This document shows, piece after piece, positions 47,462 through 56,432 of a stretch of DNA of 64,000 bases. The position numbers were made by a program, and so were the translations under genes. The notes under the pieces are model-generated. The model made no database searches. It worked only from the letters and a program-made list of their open reading frames with translations, and had not been told where the DNA came from. The DNA is taken from NCBI RefSeq assembly GCF_012569045.1, contig NZ_CP046196.1, forward strand, positions 5,290 through 69,289, read 5' to 3'. The stretch comes from Enterobacteriaceae endosymbiont of Donacia sparganii. GTDB lineage: Bacteria > Pseudomonadota > Gammaproteobacteria > Enterobacterales > Enterobacteriaceae. Every line of letters starts with the position of its first letter. Within the stretch, counting starts at the first letter, position 1.

Positions 47462-48340
47462 TTATTTTATATAATCATGATATTTTATTACAATTGACTT
47501 AGTCATATTACGTAATTTTAAAATATATCTTTGTCTTTCAGTATGTGATAAAAATCTACGTGCTTCTAATAGATTAAAACAATGTGATGCTTTTAAAAGT
47601 TTTTCATATGCTGGAAAAATTAATGGTTGTTTTAATTTTAATAAATTATCAATTTCTTTTTCATAATGTTTAAAACAATAAATAAGAAAATTAATATCTA
47701 TATATTTAAAATTATAAATAGACTGTTCTATTTCATTTTTATGGAAAATATCACCATAAGTAATATGGTTATTTTCATTTTTATTCCATATAATATCAAA
47801 TATATTTTTTACATTTTGTATATGCATAGCTAATCTCTCTAAACCATAAGTAATTTCTCCAGTTATAGGGTTACATTTTATTCCCCCCATTTTTTGAAAA
47901 TATGTAAATTGAGTAATTTCCATACCATTTAACCAAATTTCCCATCCTATTCCATATGCTCCTAGTGTAGGATTTTCCCAATTATCATCTATAAAACGAA
48001 GATCATTATTTTTTAAATCTAATTTTAATTTTTCTAAAGATTTTAAATATAAAAATTGAATATTAAAAGGAGGAGGTTTTATTATTACTTGAAATTGATA
48101 ATATTGTTGTAATCTATTTGGATTATTTCCATATCTTCCATCAGATGGTCTTCTTGATAATTGTATATAAGCTAATTTAATAGGTTTTTCCCCTATTGAA
48201 TATAAACATGTCATAGGATGTGATGTTGCAGCTCCAACTTCTATATCAATTGGTTGAATAATATTACATCCTTGTTTGGCCCAATAATCTTGTAAAATAA
48301 AAATCATTCCTTGAAATGTTTTTTCATTAAATTTTTTCAT
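47462..48340 (-). CDS. glyQ: glycyl-tRNA synthetase alpha subunit
   Basis: The catalytic class II subunit forms glycyl-adenylate. Blocks: [68 protein letters not shown], and [24 protein letters not shown]. Length 292 aa (E. coli 303). First gene of glyQS; divergent from fieF over 156 nt of A/T-rich DNA. Confidence 0.97.
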   Translation of the reverse strand: MKKFNEKTFQGMIFILQDYWAKQGCNIIQPIDIEVGAATSHPMTCLYSIGEKPIKLAYIQLSRRPSDGRYGNNPNRLQQYYQFQVIIKPPPFNIQFLYLKSLEKLKLDLKNNDLRFIDDNWENPTLGAYGIGWEIWLNGMEITQFTYFQKMGGIKCNPITGEITYGLERLAMHIQNVKNIFDIIWNKNENNHITYGDIFHKNEIEQSIYNFKYIDINFLIYCFKHYEKEIDNLLKLKQPLIFPAYEKLLKASHCFNLLEARRFLSHTERQRYILKLRNMTKSIVIKYHDYIK

Positions 48341-48496
48341 TTTTTTAAATTCATTTAATTTATTAATTTTAATATAATTATTATATATAATTTTTTATAG
48401 AATAAAATTAATGTTAAAGTAATTTATTATTCTTTAAATATAAAATAAAATATTTATACCAAATTATAAAGATTATAATAGGAATTAAATGTAAAT

Positions 48497-49432
48497 ATGA
48501 ACAATATATATAAAAAAATTTCTTTTAAAAAAAAAAATGAATATAATAAATTAATCACAAAAGCTACAAATTTAGCAATTTTATTATCTTTAACATTATT
48601 AATACTAAAATTATTAGCTTGGTGGAAAACAAAATCCATCAGTATGTTAGCTGCTTGTGTAGATTCATTAGTTGATATTACATCTTCAACAATTAATTTA
48701 TTAATTATATATTATTCTTTACAACCTGCAGATCAAGACCATACATTTGGTCATGGTAAAGCTGAATCTTTATCGGCTTTAGCACAAAGTATATTTATCT
48801 GTGGAACAGCAACATTTTTATTTTTTAATAGTTTAAAATATATATCTCATCCTGAAAAATTATATTATCCAATAATAGGAATATTAGTTATAATAATTTC
48901 ATTTTTTTTAACTTTAATATTAGTATTTTTTCAAAAAAAAGTCATAGCTAAAACAAATAGTCAAGCTACTCATGCTGATATGATGCATTATGAATCAGAT
49001 ATTTTAATTAATAGTGCAATTTTAATAGCTTTAATTTTAAATTTTTTTAATGTAAAACAAGCAGATTCTTTTATAGCATTAATTATAAGTATATTTATTT
49101 TTTTTAATGCTTTTAAAGTAGGATATAAAGCAATACAATCTTTGTTAGATAGATCTTTACCAGATTATGAAAAAAAAATTATAATAGATTTAATTACTTC
49201 TTGGCCTAAAGTTAAAGGAGCACATCAATTAAAAACAAGACAATCTGGTCCTACTCGTTTTATACAACTTCATTTAGTATTAGAAGATAATTTACCATTA
49301 TTAGAATCACATTCAATTGCAAAAAAAATAGAAAATGCTTTAAATAAAAAATTTCCTTATTCAGATATAATTATACATCAAGATCCATATTCTATTGTAT
49401 CTAAAAAATATAAAGGTTTTTTTAAAAATTAA
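48497..49432 (+). CDS. fieF: cation-efflux pump FieF (YiiP, CDF family)
   Basis: FieF is an inner-membrane proton antiporter exporting Zn2+/Fe2+. Six hydrophobic segments are followed by the cytoplasmic metal-sensing domain. The transport site A residues are present: DSLVD in segment 2 and HYESD in segment 5. TFGHGKAESL, SLLDRSLPDYE and TRQSGPTRFIQLHL are family blocks. The length is 311 aa (E. coli 300), with a longer Lys-rich N-terminus. It is followed by pfkA after 42 nt, as in E. coli. Metal efflux is seldom kept in tiny genomes. Confidence 0.95.
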   Translation: MNNIYKKISFKKKNEYNKLITKATNLAILLSLTLLILKLLAWWKTKSISMLAACVDSLVDITSSTINLLIIYYSLQPADQDHTFGHGKAESLSALAQSIFICGTATFLFFNSLKYISHPEKLYYPIIGILVIIISFFLTLILVFFQKKVIAKTNSQATHADMMHYESDILINSAILIALILNFFNVKQADSFIALIISIFIFFNAFKVGYKAIQSLLDRSLPDYEKKIIIDLITSWPKVKGAHQLKTRQSGPTRFIQLHLVLEDNLPLLESHSIAKKIENALNKKFPYSDIIIHQDPYSIVSKKYKGFFKN

Positions 49433-49474
49433 TTTTTATTAATAAAATAATATATATTATTAAGGTGATATCAT

Positions 49475-50437
49475 ATGATTCAAAAAATTGGTGTACTTAC
49501 AAGTGGTGGTGATGCTCCAGGAATGAATGCTGCTATTAGAGGTGTTGTTAGAACAGCAATAGGATATAATATTAAAGTAATTGGTGTAAATAATGGTTAT
49601 TTAGGATTATTTAAGAATAACATAATAGAATTAAATAGATATAGTGTATCTGATATTATTAATAAAGGAGGAACTTTTTTAGGATCAGCTCGCTTTCCTG
49701 AATTTAAAAATAAAAAAATACGTTCTGTAGCTATAAATAATATGAAAAAAAATGGTATTGATGCATTAGTTGTAATAGGAGGAGACGGAACATATTTAGG
49801 AGCTAAATTTTTAACAAAAATGGGATTTCCATGTATAGGAATACCTGGAACAATTGATAATGACGTAGTAGGTACTGATTATAGTATAGGATATTTTACA
49901 GCTTTAGAAACTATTGTTCAAGCTATTGATAAATTAAGAGATACATCTACTTCTCATCAAAGAATATCTATTGTAGAAATTATGGGTAGATACTGTGGAG
50001 ATTTAACTTTAGCAGCAGCTATTGCCGGAGGTTGTGAATTTATTGTTTTACCTGAAATTAATTATAAACAAGAAGATTTAGTGAAAGAAATAAAATTAGG
50101 AATAGAAAAAGGGAAAAAACATGCAATAGTATTGATCACAGAATTTATTTGTGATATTAATAAATTAGCAAAATTTATTCAAAATACAATTAAACGTGAA
50201 ACTAGAACTACAGTTTTAGGTTATATCCAAAGAGGAGGATCTCCTGTTGCATATGATCGTATTCTCGGTTCTAGAATGGGATCTTATTCAGTTGAATTAT
50301 TATATAAAGGATATGGAGGAAGGTGTATAGGTATACAAAATGATAAAATGGTTCATCATGATATTATTGATGCTATTTTAAATATGAAAAAAATTTTTAA
50401 AAAAGATTTATTAGATACTGCTAAAAAATTATACTAA
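49475..50437 (+). CDS. pfkA: 6-phosphofructokinase PfkA
   Basis: PfkA phosphorylates fructose 6-phosphate with ATP, the committed glycolytic step. Blocks: [64 protein letters not shown] (catalytic Asp) and [22 protein letters not shown]. Length 320 aa equals E. coli. It has a good Shine-Dalgarno sequence (AAGGTGA). rplY follows after 28 nt on the same strand. Confidence 0.98.
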   Translation: MIQKIGVLTSGGDAPGMNAAIRGVVRTAIGYNIKVIGVNNGYLGLFKNNIIELNRYSVSDIINKGGTFLGSARFPEFKNKKIRSVAINNMKKNGIDALVVIGGDGTYLGAKFLTKMGFPCIGIPGTIDNDVVGTDYSIGYFTALETIVQAIDKLRDTSTSHQRISIVEIMGRYCGDLTLAAAIAGGCEFIVLPEINYKQEDLVKEIKLGIEKGKKHAIVLITEFICDINKLAKFIQNTIKRETRTTVLGYIQRGGSPVAYDRILGSRMGSYSVELLYKGYGGRCIGIQNDKMVHHDIIDAILNMKKIFKKDLLDTAKKLY

Positions 50438-50465
50438 ATAAATTATAAAAGAGATATAAATATAC

Positions 50466-50762
50466 ATGAATAATATAAAATTCTTTAAAAGAATACAAAC
50501 TGGAAAAAAATTTAGTAGACGTTTACGAATAAATAATCAATTTCCAGCCATAATTTATGGTAAAAAAATTAAAGAGATACCTATTATTATCAATAATAAT
50601 GATATTATTAAAATTAATTTTAAAAATTTTATAAAAAAAGATTCACCATTAATTAAATTAATAGATGAAAAAAAAAATTTTTTTAAAGTAAAAATTATAG
50701 ATATTCAATATCATCCTTATAAATTTAATAAAATCTACCATATAGATTTTTTATTTATATAA
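50466..50762 (+). CDS. rplY: 50S ribosomal protein L25
   Basis: L25 binds 5S rRNA. The 98 aa product is the short form (E. coli 94). SRRLRINNQFPAIIYGKK and the end VKIIDIQYHPYKFNKIYHIDFLFI match E. coli, while the middle is Lys/Asn-rich and diverged. A weak AAAGAGATA precedes the ATG. It probably shares the pfkA transcript. Confidence 0.94.
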   Translation: MNNIKFFKRIQTGKKFSRRLRINNQFPAIIYGKKIKEIPIIINNNDIIKINFKNFIKKDSPLIKLIDEKKNFFKVKIIDIQYHPYKFNKIYHIDFLFI

Positions 50763-50790
50763 AAATTTATCATGTATACATAATAAATTT
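50763..50790. terminator. candidate hairpin between convergent rplY and dapB
   Basis: An interrupted palindrome pairs 50763-50776 with 50777-50790 with one mismatch and includes ATGTATACAT at its centre. It starts right behind the rplY stop. The stem has few G/C pairs and no strong T run, so termination is only suggested. Confidence 0.35.
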
Positions 50791-50828
50791 ATTTCATATA
50801 ATTAATAAAATTTTATTCTATTTTAAAC

Positions 50829-51605
50829 TTAAATTCCTAATACATCATGCATGTTATATATACCTTTTTTTTTATTATTAATCCAAATAGCGGCTTTAAT
50901 AGCTCCTATAGCAAAAGGAATTCTATTAGATGCTTTGTGAATTAATTCTAATTGCTCTCCTATAAAAGAAAATAAAATATTATGTTCTCCATATATATCA
51001 GCTGCTCTAATAGAATGACATTTAATTTTTTTTATAAAATTATATTTTTTATAAGTTTGTAAAATAGTATTTCTTAATGATAATGCAGTACCAGATGGTG
51101 AATCTACTTTATTTTTATGATGTTTTTCTATAATATCTACATCTAAATTATTTATTTGTTGATTCTTACATAAAATTTCTGTTATATTTTCTAAAATTTT
51201 TAATAATATATTTATACCTAGACTAAAATTAGAAGATAAAATAATAGCTATATTTTTTGACATTTCTTTAATAATTAATTTTTGTTGTTCAGTAAAACCT
51301 GTAGTTCCAATAATAATTTTTTTTTTATATTTTTTACATATATTAATATATTTTATTGTTGAACATGGATTTGTAAAATCTATTAAAATATCAAATTTAT
51401 CTATAATATCTATTATATTAGATTTAATATCTAAAAAATTAGATTTATATAAAATTTTATTATTTTTTTTTAAAGAATCTTTATGTTCTATAACTCCATT
51501 TAATAAAATATTATTTGTTTTTTTCTTATTTAATATTTTTAAAATATTTTTACCCATACGACCATTAATACCTGTTATAGCTAAACGAATTTGATTATTT
51601 TTCAT
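50829..51605 (-). CDS. dapB: 4-hydroxy-tetrahydrodipicolinate reductase
   Basis: DapB reduces the DapA product to tetrahydrodipicolinate, the DapD substrate. Blocks: LAITGINGRMGKNI (nucleotide binding), DFTNPCSTIKYI, IGTTGFTEQQ, SSNFSLGINILLKI, and EKHHKNKVDSPSGTAL (catalytic His and Lys). Length 258 aa (E. coli 273). It lies 22 nt behind lspA, reflecting E. coli ileS-lspA-(fkpB, ispH, rihC)-dapB with the middle genes lost. Confidence 0.97.
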   Translation of the reverse strand: MKNNQIRLAITGINGRMGKNILKILNKKKTNNILLNGVIEHKDSLKKNNKILYKSNFLDIKSNIIDIIDKFDILIDFTNPCSTIKYINICKKYKKKIIIGTTGFTEQQKLIIKEMSKNIAIILSSNFSLGINILLKILENITEILCKNQQINNLDVDIIEKHHKNKVDSPSGTALSLRNTILQTYKKYNFIKKIKCHSIRAADIYGEHNILFSFIGEQLELIHKASNRIPFAIGAIKAAIWINNKKKGIYNMHDVLGI

Positions 51606-51627
51606 AATAAATAAACCTATTAATATA

Positions 51628-52130
51628 TTATTTTTTATATTTTATTATATAATTATTTTTTATAATAAAAATAATACCTATACATATTAAAATATCTGCA
51701 ATATTAAAAATTGGAAAATGATAACTAGATATGTGTACATCTATAAAATCTACCACAAAACCATACTGAATTCTATTAATTAAATTACCTAATACACCAC
51801 TAATAATTATATAATATGATAACTGATAATATTGATCTTTAATTAAAAAGATAATTATTAGAAAAAAAAAATATTTATTTTTGATAAAAAATAAATAATA
51901 CTTTTATAATTTTTTAAAAAACCTAATATTATACCATAATTTTGTAAATAAATAAAATTTAAGTAATTATTAATATAATAATATTTATATAATTTTATAT
52001 TTTTAATAACAAAATTTTTACTAAAACTATCTAATAATATTAATATTATTAATATACATATATTTGATAATTTTATTTTTTTTTTAATTTTATTAAAAAA
52101 ACTTTTAAATAAATAAACGTTTTTCACCAT
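51628..52130 (-). pseudogene. lspA: lspA, signal peptidase II, split by a frameshift at a 10-base A/T tract
   Basis: LspA cleaves lipoprotein signal peptides in the inner membrane. As read, translation from 52130 stops at 51858-51860 after 90 aa, just past a run of ten A (plus strand 51862-51871; T10 in the coding sense). Restoring the frame there (T11 or T8) continues without a stop to 51628 and gives about 167 aa (E. coli 164). Both halves keep the family: YLNFIYLQNYGIILGFL before, then SGVLGNLINRIQYGFVVDFIDVH and PIFNIADILICIG with both catalytic Asp residues after. Conservation beyond the break argues for recent mutation, a sequencing slip, or expression through slippage. The start overlaps the ileS end by 26 nt. 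Confidence 0.9.
51862..51871. repeat. A10 homopolymer at the lspA frameshift
   Basis: Ten consecutive A on the plus strand (ten T/U in the lspA sense). It is exactly where the lspA frame shifts, and is the kind of tract at which polymerases slip. Confidence 0.9.
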
Positions 52131-54888
52131 TTCCTATAGTATTTAATTTACAACGATTACAAATATCATTAATTATATCTTTTGTATAATGCCAACAACG
52201 TTGACATTTAGAATATTTAGATTTTACAATTTTAAAATTTTGTATTAATTTATTTGTAGATATTATTTTATCTTTATAAATAATAATATTAGATATTAAT
52301 AATAAAAAACGTAATTCTGAACCTAATATTATTAATTTTTTATAAATATTTTTACTTACATATACAATAATATTTGCTTCTAAAGAATTTCCTATTATTT
52401 TTTTATTTCTTGCATATTCAATAATTTTATTTATTTCATTTTTAAAATTAAAAATAATATCCCAATATTCATTATTCATTGTTTCATTTGATGATAAATA
52501 AAATAATTTGGAATACCATTCTTCTGTAAAAACAGATTTAGATCTCAATCCAGGAATAAAATTCCAAATTTCATGAGCTGTAAAAGATAATATTGGAGTT
52601 ATCCATCTTACTAAAGATTCAAGAATCATATATAAAGATGTTTGACAACTTAATCTTTCTACACTACATTTTTTAAATGTATATTGCCTATCTTTAATAA
52701 TATTAAAATATATAGAACCTAAATCTATAGAACAAAATTGCATTATTTCTTGAACTACATTTTTTATATTATATTTATTATAATATTTAATAATTTTTTC
52801 TTGTATAATTTTTGTTTTATGAATAATCCATTTATCTAAAATTAACATTTTTTTTTGTTTTATTATATTTTTTTCTGGTACAAAATCATTTAAATTAGAT
52901 AATAAAAATCTAACTGTATTACGAATACGTCTATAAATTTCTGTAGTTCTTTGTAATATATCTTTAGATATATTTACTTCATTAAAATAATCTGTAGAAG
53001 CTACCCATAATCTTAAAATATCACTACCTAAAGTATTTACTATACTTTGAGGTTTTATAATATTACCTAAAGATTTAGACATTTTTTTTCCTTGATAATC
53101 TACAGTAAAACCATGACTAATTACTGTCTTATATGGAGGATTACCATCTATAGCTGTTGAAATAATTAATGCAGAGATAAACCATCCTCTATATTGATCA
53201 GTTCCTTCTAAATACATATCTATTGTATCTTGTTTTAATTCTTTAATTTGTTTAATAATTGAACTATAAGTAGATCCAGAATCAAACCAAACATCTAATG
53301 TATCTACCACTTTTTCATAAAAAATAGCATCTTTACCTAAAAAATTTGTAATATCTAAATCCCACCATGCTTGTATACCTTTTTTTTCAATTATACAAGC
53401 TATTTTTTCAATAAATTCTAAAGAATTATCATGTATTTTTTGGGTTTTTTTATTAATAAATAAAGGTATTGGTATACCCCAAATTCTTTGTCTAGAAATA
53501 CACCAATCAGGTCTTTTATCTAACATAAGATCCATTCTTTCATATCCCCAATTAGGTATCCATTTTACTTTTTTTATTGATTTTTTTGCTAAATTTCTAA
53601 GATTATTTTTATCCATACTAATAAACCATTGTGGTGTAGATATATAAATTACTGGTATTTTATGGCGCCAACAATATGGATAATTATGTATATATTTATC
53701 TAATAAAAATAATTTATTTTTTTCTATTAAAATTTTTTTAATTATTTCTTCACAACAAAAAATACTAATTTTATCTAATAAAGGATGAACTCCATTTATA
53801 AAAAATCCTTTTTTATCTATAATGTTTTTTAAACATTTTATATTATGTTGATTACATATATTATAATCATCTAATCCATGATTTGGAGCCATATGTACAA
53901 TTCCTGTTCCTGATTTTTCAGAAACATAATTACTTATAATCAAAGACGAAATTTTATTATTTAAAGGATTTTTAATTAAAATATTTGGAAAATATTTTCC
54001 TTTTATTTCTTTCAAAATTTTCCAATTCATAATTTTTGCTTTAGACATAAGTATATTAACTAAATTTTTAGCTATTATAATAATATTCTTATTTATTTTG
54101 ATTAGTTGATAATATATTTCAGGATGAATAGCAATAGCTCTATTTGCTGGTATAGTCCATGGAGTAGTAGTCCATATTAAGAAAGAAATATCATAATTTT
54201 CTATTTGTATGTTTAAAATTTTTTTAAAAAAATTAATATTTATTATTGAAAATTTAACATAAAATGTTAATGTTTTTTTATTAATATAATCAACTTCAGC
54301 TTCTGCTAAAGAAGATAAACATTTAATACACCAATGTACTGGTTTTTTACCTTTATAAATATGATTATTTTTGATAACTTGACCTAAAGTACGAATAATA
54401 TTTGCTTCCGTTTTAAAATCCATTGTTAAATACGGATTTTGCCAATCTGCAAATATTCCTAATCTTATAAAATCTTTTTTTTGTTTTATAATTTGTTGTA
54501 AAGCATATTTTCTACATTTAATTCTAAATTGTTTTTGAGAAATTTTTTTATTTTGATTTTTTAAAATTTCTTCTACTTTTTGTTCTATTGGTAAACCATG
54601 ACAATCCCATCCAGGAATAAATAAAGTATAATAACCATTCATATTTTTAGATTTTATAATAATATCTTTTAAAATTTTATTAAAAGCATGTCCGATATGG
54701 ATATCTCCATTAGCATATGGTGGGCCATCATGTAAAATAAATTTTTTTTTTTTTTTTTTAGTATTTAATATTTTTTGATATAAATTATCTTTTTCCCACT
54801 GTTTTAATATAATTAATTCATTTTTTGCTAAAGAAGCTTTCATTGGGAATTTTGTTTTTGGTAAATTTAAATTAAATTTATTTTTCAT
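52105..54888 (-). CDS. ileS: isoleucyl-tRNA synthetase
   Basis: This class I synthetase charges and edits tRNA-Ile. Motifs: HDGPPYANGDIHIGHAFNKILKD (HIGH), GWDCHGLPIE, the editing-domain block WTTTPWTIPANRAIAIHP, GTGIVHMAPNHGLDDY, DVWFDSGSTYSS, KKMSKSLGNII (KMSKS), and the C-terminal zinc knuckle CQRCWHY...ICNRC. Length 927 aa (E. coli 938). It overlaps lspA by 26 nt; ribF, which precedes it in E. coli, is absent, with rpsT diverging instead. Confidence 0.98.
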   Translation of the reverse strand: MKNKFNLNLPKTKFPMKASLAKNELIILKQWEKDNLYQKILNTKKKKKKFILHDGPPYANGDIHIGHAFNKILKDIIIKSKNMNGYYTLFIPGWDCHGLPIEQKVEEILKNQNKKISQKQFRIKCRKYALQQIIKQKKDFIRLGIFADWQNPYLTMDFKTEANIIRTLGQVIKNNHIYKGKKPVHWCIKCLSSLAEAEVDYINKKTLTFYVKFSIININFFKKILNIQIENYDISFLIWTTTPWTIPANRAIAIHPEIYYQLIKINKNIIIIAKNLVNILMSKAKIMNWKILKEIKGKYFPNILIKNPLNNKISSLIISNYVSEKSGTGIVHMAPNHGLDDYNICNQHNIKCLKNIIDKKGFFINGVHPLLDKISIFCCEEIIKKILIEKNKLFLLDKYIHNYPYCWRHKIPVIYISTPQWFISMDKNNLRNLAKKSIKKVKWIPNWGYERMDLMLDKRPDWCISRQRIWGIPIPLFINKKTQKIHDNSLEFIEKIACIIEKKGIQAWWDLDITNFLGKDAIFYEKVVDTLDVWFDSGSTYSSIIKQIKELKQDTIDMYLEGTDQYRGWFISALIISTAIDGNPPYKTVISHGFTVDYQGKKMSKSLGNIIKPQSIVNTLGSDILRLWVASTDYFNEVNISKDILQRTTEIYRRIRNTVRFLLSNLNDFVPEKNIIKQKKMLILDKWIIHKTKIIQEKIIKYYNKYNIKNVVQEIMQFCSIDLGSIYFNIIKDRQYTFKKCSVERLSCQTSLYMILESLVRWITPILSFTAHEIWNFIPGLRSKSVFTEEWYSKLFYLSSNETMNNEYWDIIFNFKNEINKIIEYARNKKIIGNSLEANIIVYVSKNIYKKLIILGSELRFLLLISNIIIYKDKIISTNKLIQNFKIVKSKYSKCQRCWHYTKDIINDICNRCKLNTIGNGEKRLFI

Positions 54889-55049
54889 ATTAATTATCTT
54901 TATTTGATTTTTTATTTTTAATAAAAATTAATAAATATAAATTTTATTTTCTTTATATAATAATATTATATATAATAATATTTTATGTAAATATATAATT
55001 TTTATAAAAAATTATAAATATTATTAATAGAATTAAAAGGAATTTTTAT

Positions 55050-55313
55050 ATGGCAAATACAAAATCATCTAAAAAAAGATCTTTAAAATCTGAACAACAA
55101 AGAAAACATAATATTAATTATCGATCTATGTTACGTACTTTTATTAAAAAAGTTAATAATGCTATTTCTAATAAAAATATAGAATTATCAAAAAAAAATT
55201 TTAAATTAATGCAATCAATTTTAGATAAACAAGTACAAAAAAAATTAATTCATAAAAATAAAGCATCTCGTTATAAATCAAGATTATATAATAAAATTAT
55301 ACATTTAATTTAA
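55050..55313 (+). CDS. rpsT: 30S ribosomal protein S20
   Basis: S20 is a helical protein that binds 16S rRNA early in 30S assembly. MANTKSSKKRSLKSEQQRKHN and the Lys-rich helices ending in HKNKASRYKSRLYNKI match the family; the 87 aa length equals E. coli. AAAAGGAATTTT before the ATG is a good ribosome site. It diverges from ileS; in E. coli rpsT also lies near ribF-ileS-lspA. Confidence 0.97.
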   Translation: MANTKSSKKRSLKSEQQRKHNINYRSMLRTFIKKVNNAISNKNIELSKKNFKLMQSILDKQVQKKLIHKNKASRYKSRLYNKIIHLI

Positions 55314-55367
55314 TTAAAAATATCAATAATTTAATATATTTAATAACAAAATATTTTCTTAATAAAA

Positions 55368-55682
55368 ATGTCTATTTCTCTAACAAAAAAAGCTGCAAAT
55401 AAAATAAAAAAATTAGATTATAAAAATATTAATTTTAGAATATTTATTATAGGTGGAGGATGTAGTGGTTTTAAGTATGATTTTATATTAGATAAAAAAA
55501 TAAAAAAAAATGATATTTTAATAAATTCATTAGGTATAAACATTATAATAGATAAAATAAGTATGCAATATTTATCAGGAAGTATTGTTGATTATATTGA
55601 AAGTATTGAAGAATCTAAATTTATTATTAGAAATCCATATATGAAAAATAAATGTAATTGTGGCTCATCTTTTGATATTTAA
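55368..55682 (+). CDS. erpA: iron-sulfur carrier ErpA (A-type)
   Basis: ErpA carries Fe-S clusters from the assembly scaffold to target proteins, such as those of isoprenoid synthesis and radical-SAM enzymes. The three cluster ligands are Cys32 (GGGCSGFKY) and Cys96/Cys98 (KCNCGSSFDI). MQYLSGSIVDYIESIEESKFIIRNP follows ErpA rather than IscA or SufA, and the SSF ending matches ErpA. Length 104 aa (E. coli 114). LipA and LeuC in this window are plausible clients (inference). Confidence 0.92.
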   Translation: MSISLTKKAANKIKKLDYKNINFRIFIIGGGCSGFKYDFILDKKIKKNDILINSLGINIIIDKISMQYLSGSIVDYIESIEESKFIIRNPYMKNKCNCGSSFDI

Positions 55683-55719
55683 TATTTAAAATATATATTA
55701 TTTATATAAGGAAAAATTA

Positions 55720-56421
55720 ATGTCTAATACAAAATTAGTTTTATTACGACATGGGCAAAGTACATGGAATAAAAAAAATTTATTTACTGGATGGGAAGAT
55801 ATTGAATTATCTAAAGAAGGAGAAATTGAAGCAATAGAAGCAGGAAAAATATTAAAAAAAAATAATTTTAAATTTGATTATGCATATACATCTGTATTAA
55901 AAAGAGCAATCCATACTTTATGGTTAACTTTAAATGTACTAGATCAATTATGGATTCCTGTAAAAAAAACATGGAGATTAAATGAAAGACATTATGGAGA
56001 ATTACAGGGAATGAATAAAGATCAAATTACAAAAAAATTTGGTAAAAAAAAAGTACAGGAATGGCGACGTAGTTTTATGGTCAAACCACCATCATTATCT
56101 ATTAATGATTCTAGATGGTCTAGATTTGATTCTAAATATTCTAAATTAGAAGATTATCAATTACCTTTATCAGAAAGTTTATTTACAACTCTAGAGAGAG
56201 TTATTCATGTATGGAAAAATGATATATCATATAAAATTATAAATAAGGAACGTATTATTATTGTTGCGCATGGTAATTCATTAAGAGCTTTAATTAAATA
56301 CATTGAAAATATTAACGATAATGATATTGTTGATCTGAATATTGCTACTGGTATTCCTATTATTTATGAATTTGATAATAATTTACATTATAAAAAAAAA
56401 TATTATTTAGATAATAAATAA
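55720..56421 (+). CDS. gpmA: 2,3-bisphosphoglycerate-dependent phosphoglycerate mutase
   Basis: GpmA interconverts 3- and 2-phosphoglycerate. The phospho-histidine is His11 in LVLLRHGQSTWNKKNLFTGWEDIELS; RRSFMVKPPS and IIVAHGNSLRALIKYIE give the second catalytic His. Length 233 aa (E. coli 250; the C-terminus is shorter). ATAAGGAAAAA precedes the ATG. It is convergent with pta, with 11 nt between the two genes. Confidence 0.97.
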   Translation: MSNTKLVLLRHGQSTWNKKNLFTGWEDIELSKEGEIEAIEAGKILKKNNFKFDYAYTSVLKRAIHTLWLTLNVLDQLWIPVKKTWRLNERHYGELQGMNKDQITKKFGKKKVQEWRRSFMVKPPSLSINDSRWSRFDSKYSKLEDYQLPLSESLFTTLERVIHVWKNDISYKIINKERIIIVAHGNSLRALIKYIENINDNDIVDLNIATGIPIIYEFDNNLHYKKKYYLDNK

Positions 56422-56432
56422 TAAATTATTAA

